A stretch of 7,427 nucleotides of DNA from Pseudomonadota bacterium (GTDB taxonomy: Bacteria; Myxococcota_A; Polyangia; Polyangiales; Polyangiaceae), in the NCBI GenBank assembly GCA_023411445.1, contig JAEYOT010000827.1:1-7427 (forward strand). The letters are read 5' to 3'. Position numbers and translations under genes: made by a program. Numbering within the stretch: the first letter of the stretch is position 1; every line of letters starts with the position of its first letter. The notes below the pieces were generated by a model. The model did not search any database and had not been told where the DNA came from. It saw nothing but the letters and a program-made list of their open reading frames with translations. Positions 6,131-7,427 of the stretch are shown here, piece by piece.

Positions 6131-7090
6131 ATGGACCCCAAGCAATACAAGAAGCAACTGCAGGGACAGCTGAAGCAGCTGGCGCAGCGCCGCGCGCGCG
6201 CTGTTGCCTTTCGTGACTCGGACGCCAGCGAGGGCAGGCGCATGGAGGCGCTGCAGGCGCTGGGCCCGCTCGAGCGCGCTGACGACACCGCCGCTGCGCT
6301 GAAGCTAGCGCAGAGCAGCGGCGGCAGCCTGAAGCTGCGCACGGCCGCGATCAAGAAGCTTGGCGTGGCCTTGAGCCACGATCCCGACGCGCTGAAGCTC
6401 CTGCTGCGCTTGCTGGCCGACGCCAACGAGCCCGTCGCGGTGCGCTCCGCGGCGCTGAGCGCGCTGAAGGTGGCATCCTTTCACGTCAGCACCTTCAACG
6501 CGGAGCGCCCGGCGTTCATCGCGGCCCTGCGCAAGGCAGCGCAGTCTGACGACGCAGATTTGCGACGCCGCTCGCTGGCAGCGCTCACGCGTGAGAAGGA
6601 CGCCCCCACGCAGAAGAAGCTGATCGTCGGCCTGAAGAGCGGCGATCAGTCACTCTTGCCGGCGGACAAGGCCCTGCTCTTCCTCAGCTACGACGCCAAG
6701 CTGGACCTGTCCGAGCTCTTGCACGACATCTTGCGAAAGCCGCCGTCGGAGGCTGCACGCCTGCAGGCGCTGCGCATGCTGGCCACCGATCCGGACGCCA
6801 AGGCCTCGTTCGAGAAGCTGCTCAAGAACAAACGCGAGAGCACGGAGGCCAGGCTGATCGCGCTCGGCGCCCTGCACAACTTGGAGCCGAAGAAGCTGCA
6901 GAAGCAGGCCATCCGCATCGTCGGCGACGACAGCGAGGACGATGACGTGCGCGAGGCGTGCATGGCGTGGGTCAGCACGTTCGGGGAGGACTCACCGGCG
7001 CTGGCGGCCAGCGCGAGCAAGCTGCTCGAGAGCGCCGGTAGCGCGAGCGCTCGCAAGACGGCTCGCCACTACCTGGCCAAGCGTCGCTGA
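6131..7090 (+). CDS. HEAT-repeat-like alpha-solenoid protein, lysine-rich
   Basis: The product has 319 residues, is almost wholly predicted helical, and lacks a signal peptide or membrane segment. An N-terminal basic, coil-like stretch (MDPKQYKKQLQGQLKQLAQR) is followed by repeated helix pairs of about 35-45 residues with Leu/Ala-rich faces. Examples are ALKLLLRLLADANEPVAVRS then AALSALKVA, FIAALRKAAQSDDADLRRRS then LAALTRE, and ARLIALGALHNLEPKKL. The pattern D/E-x-x-V/L-R-x-x-A-x-x-A-L is the usual mark of HEAT or PBS-lyase-like repeats, about six units by eye. Such solenoids are protein-binding scaffolds and show no catalytic residues. The protein is rich in Lys and Arg and ends in AKRR. 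The ATG at 6131 follows the tyrosinase stop by 11 bp and has GAGG five bases upstream, so the two genes are very likely co-transcribed. A role as partner or chaperone of the tyrosinase is inference only. Confidence 0.82.
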   Translation: MDPKQYKKQLQGQLKQLAQRRARAVAFRDSDASEGRRMEALQALGPLERADDTAAALKLAQSSGGSLKLRTAAIKKLGVALSHDPDALKLLLRLLADANEPVAVRSAALSALKVASFHVSTFNAERPAFIAALRKAAQSDDADLRRRSLAALTREKDAPTQKKLIVGLKSGDQSLLPADKALLFLSYDAKLDLSELLHDILRKPPSEAARLQALRMLATDPDAKASFEKLLKNKRESTEARLIALGALHNLEPKKLQKQAIRIVGDDSEDDDVREACMAWVSTFGEDSPALAASASKLLESAGSASARKTARHYLAKRR

Positions 7091-7098
7091 GCTTTGGC

Positions 7099-7427
7099 AT
7101 GACCGTGACGCTGGAGCAGGTCCCGGCGCTGATCGCCGCCGTGCTGGCTGAGCCAGCGCGTCGCGACGAGCCGGTGGCGCTGCTGGACGAGCAGAGCCCG
7201 CTCCAGCGCCAGTTGCCGCTTGCCGACGCCGAGCAGGTTCGCGGCTTCGTGCTGGCGGCGTTCGAGCGCGTCGGCTTGCCGCCGGCTGCGCTGTCGTTCG
7301 CGCTCGAGGAGCTGGAATCCGGCCACCACGCCTACGCCATCGCCGGAGCGGCGCGCGCGCTACGCGGCGCGTCGCCGGTGCCAGCTGGGCTCGAGCCGTA
7401 CCTGCAGCGCGCGCTGTGGAACTTGTC
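7099..7427 (+). CDS. Second probable alpha-solenoid protein, cut by the right edge
   Basis: An open frame runs from the ATG at 7099 to the window end: 109 codons with no stop, starting MTVTLEQVPALIAAVLAEPA. It begins 8 bp after the stop of the HEAT-like gene, with no clear ribosome binding site, which fits translational coupling. The visible part is helical and Ala/Leu-rich. It includes a pair of helices (VRGFVLAAFERVGLPPAALS, then FALEELESGHHAYAIAGAAR followed by ALRG) that looks like a HEAT or PBS-lyase-type repeat. No signal peptide or metal motif is visible in this portion, and the C-terminal domain lies outside the window. It is probably the third gene of the tyrosinase operon. Confidence 0.7.
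   Translation, partial: MTVTLEQVPALIAAVLAEPARRDEPVALLDEQSPLQRQLPLADAEQVRGFVLAAFERVGLPPAALSFALEELESGHHAYAIAGAARALRGASPVPAGLEPYLQRALWNL

Noticed and set aside
1..7427. tRNA, rRNA, CRISPR, transposase, phage or toxin-antitoxin genes
   Set aside because: No direct-repeat array, conserved RNA-gene segment or matching protein motif was seen anywhere on either strand.

Overview
The window is high-GC DNA (roughly two thirds G+C, with strong G/C at third codon positions) that is densely packed with bacterial protein genes. The mix suggests a delta-proteobacterial or myxobacterial-type Gram-negative (Myxococcota, perhaps Polyangia): several lipoproteins, an HmuY-type protein, a response regulator fused to an EAL domain, a tyrosinase and HEAT-type solenoids. 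This taxonomic guess is an inference from gene style and was not tested by a database search. I saw no tRNA, rRNA, CRISPR array, insertion sequence or phage gene.

Layout. (1) The left edge cuts a minus-strand gene whose first 39 residues look like a Sec signal peptide (119 to 1). (2) It is divergent from a plus-strand lipoprotein (218-1300) that carries two HmuY-like units. (3) A lipoprotein fusing MsrB and MsrA follows (1383-2561), a cell-envelope repair enzyme for oxidised methionine. (4) Next is a receiver-EAL protein (2699-3883), predicted to degrade cyclic-di-GMP under phosphorelay control, with its own candidate promoter. (5) A minus-strand putative outer-membrane beta-barrel or lipoprotein (3903-4778) converges on it with a 19 bp gap. 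(6) Divergent from that gene starts a tight plus-strand set: a tyrosinase-family type-3 copper enzyme with an extra N-terminal beta-rich region (4875-6119), a lysine-rich HEAT-like solenoid (6131-7090), and a second probable solenoid (7099 onward) cut by the right edge. Gaps of 11 and 8 bp indicate one operon.

How the parts fit. Items 1-5 look like independent envelope, stress and signalling genes. The most unusual unit is the tyrosinase plus two solenoids. The tyrosinase keeps all six copper-binding histidines but has no visible export signal and no recognisable caddie partner, so the co-encoded solenoids are candidates for a scaffold, a maturation partner or a substrate-binding partner. This is a hypothesis from gene order only.

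Two edge-truncated genes (left minus strand and right plus strand) were read directly from the sequence.
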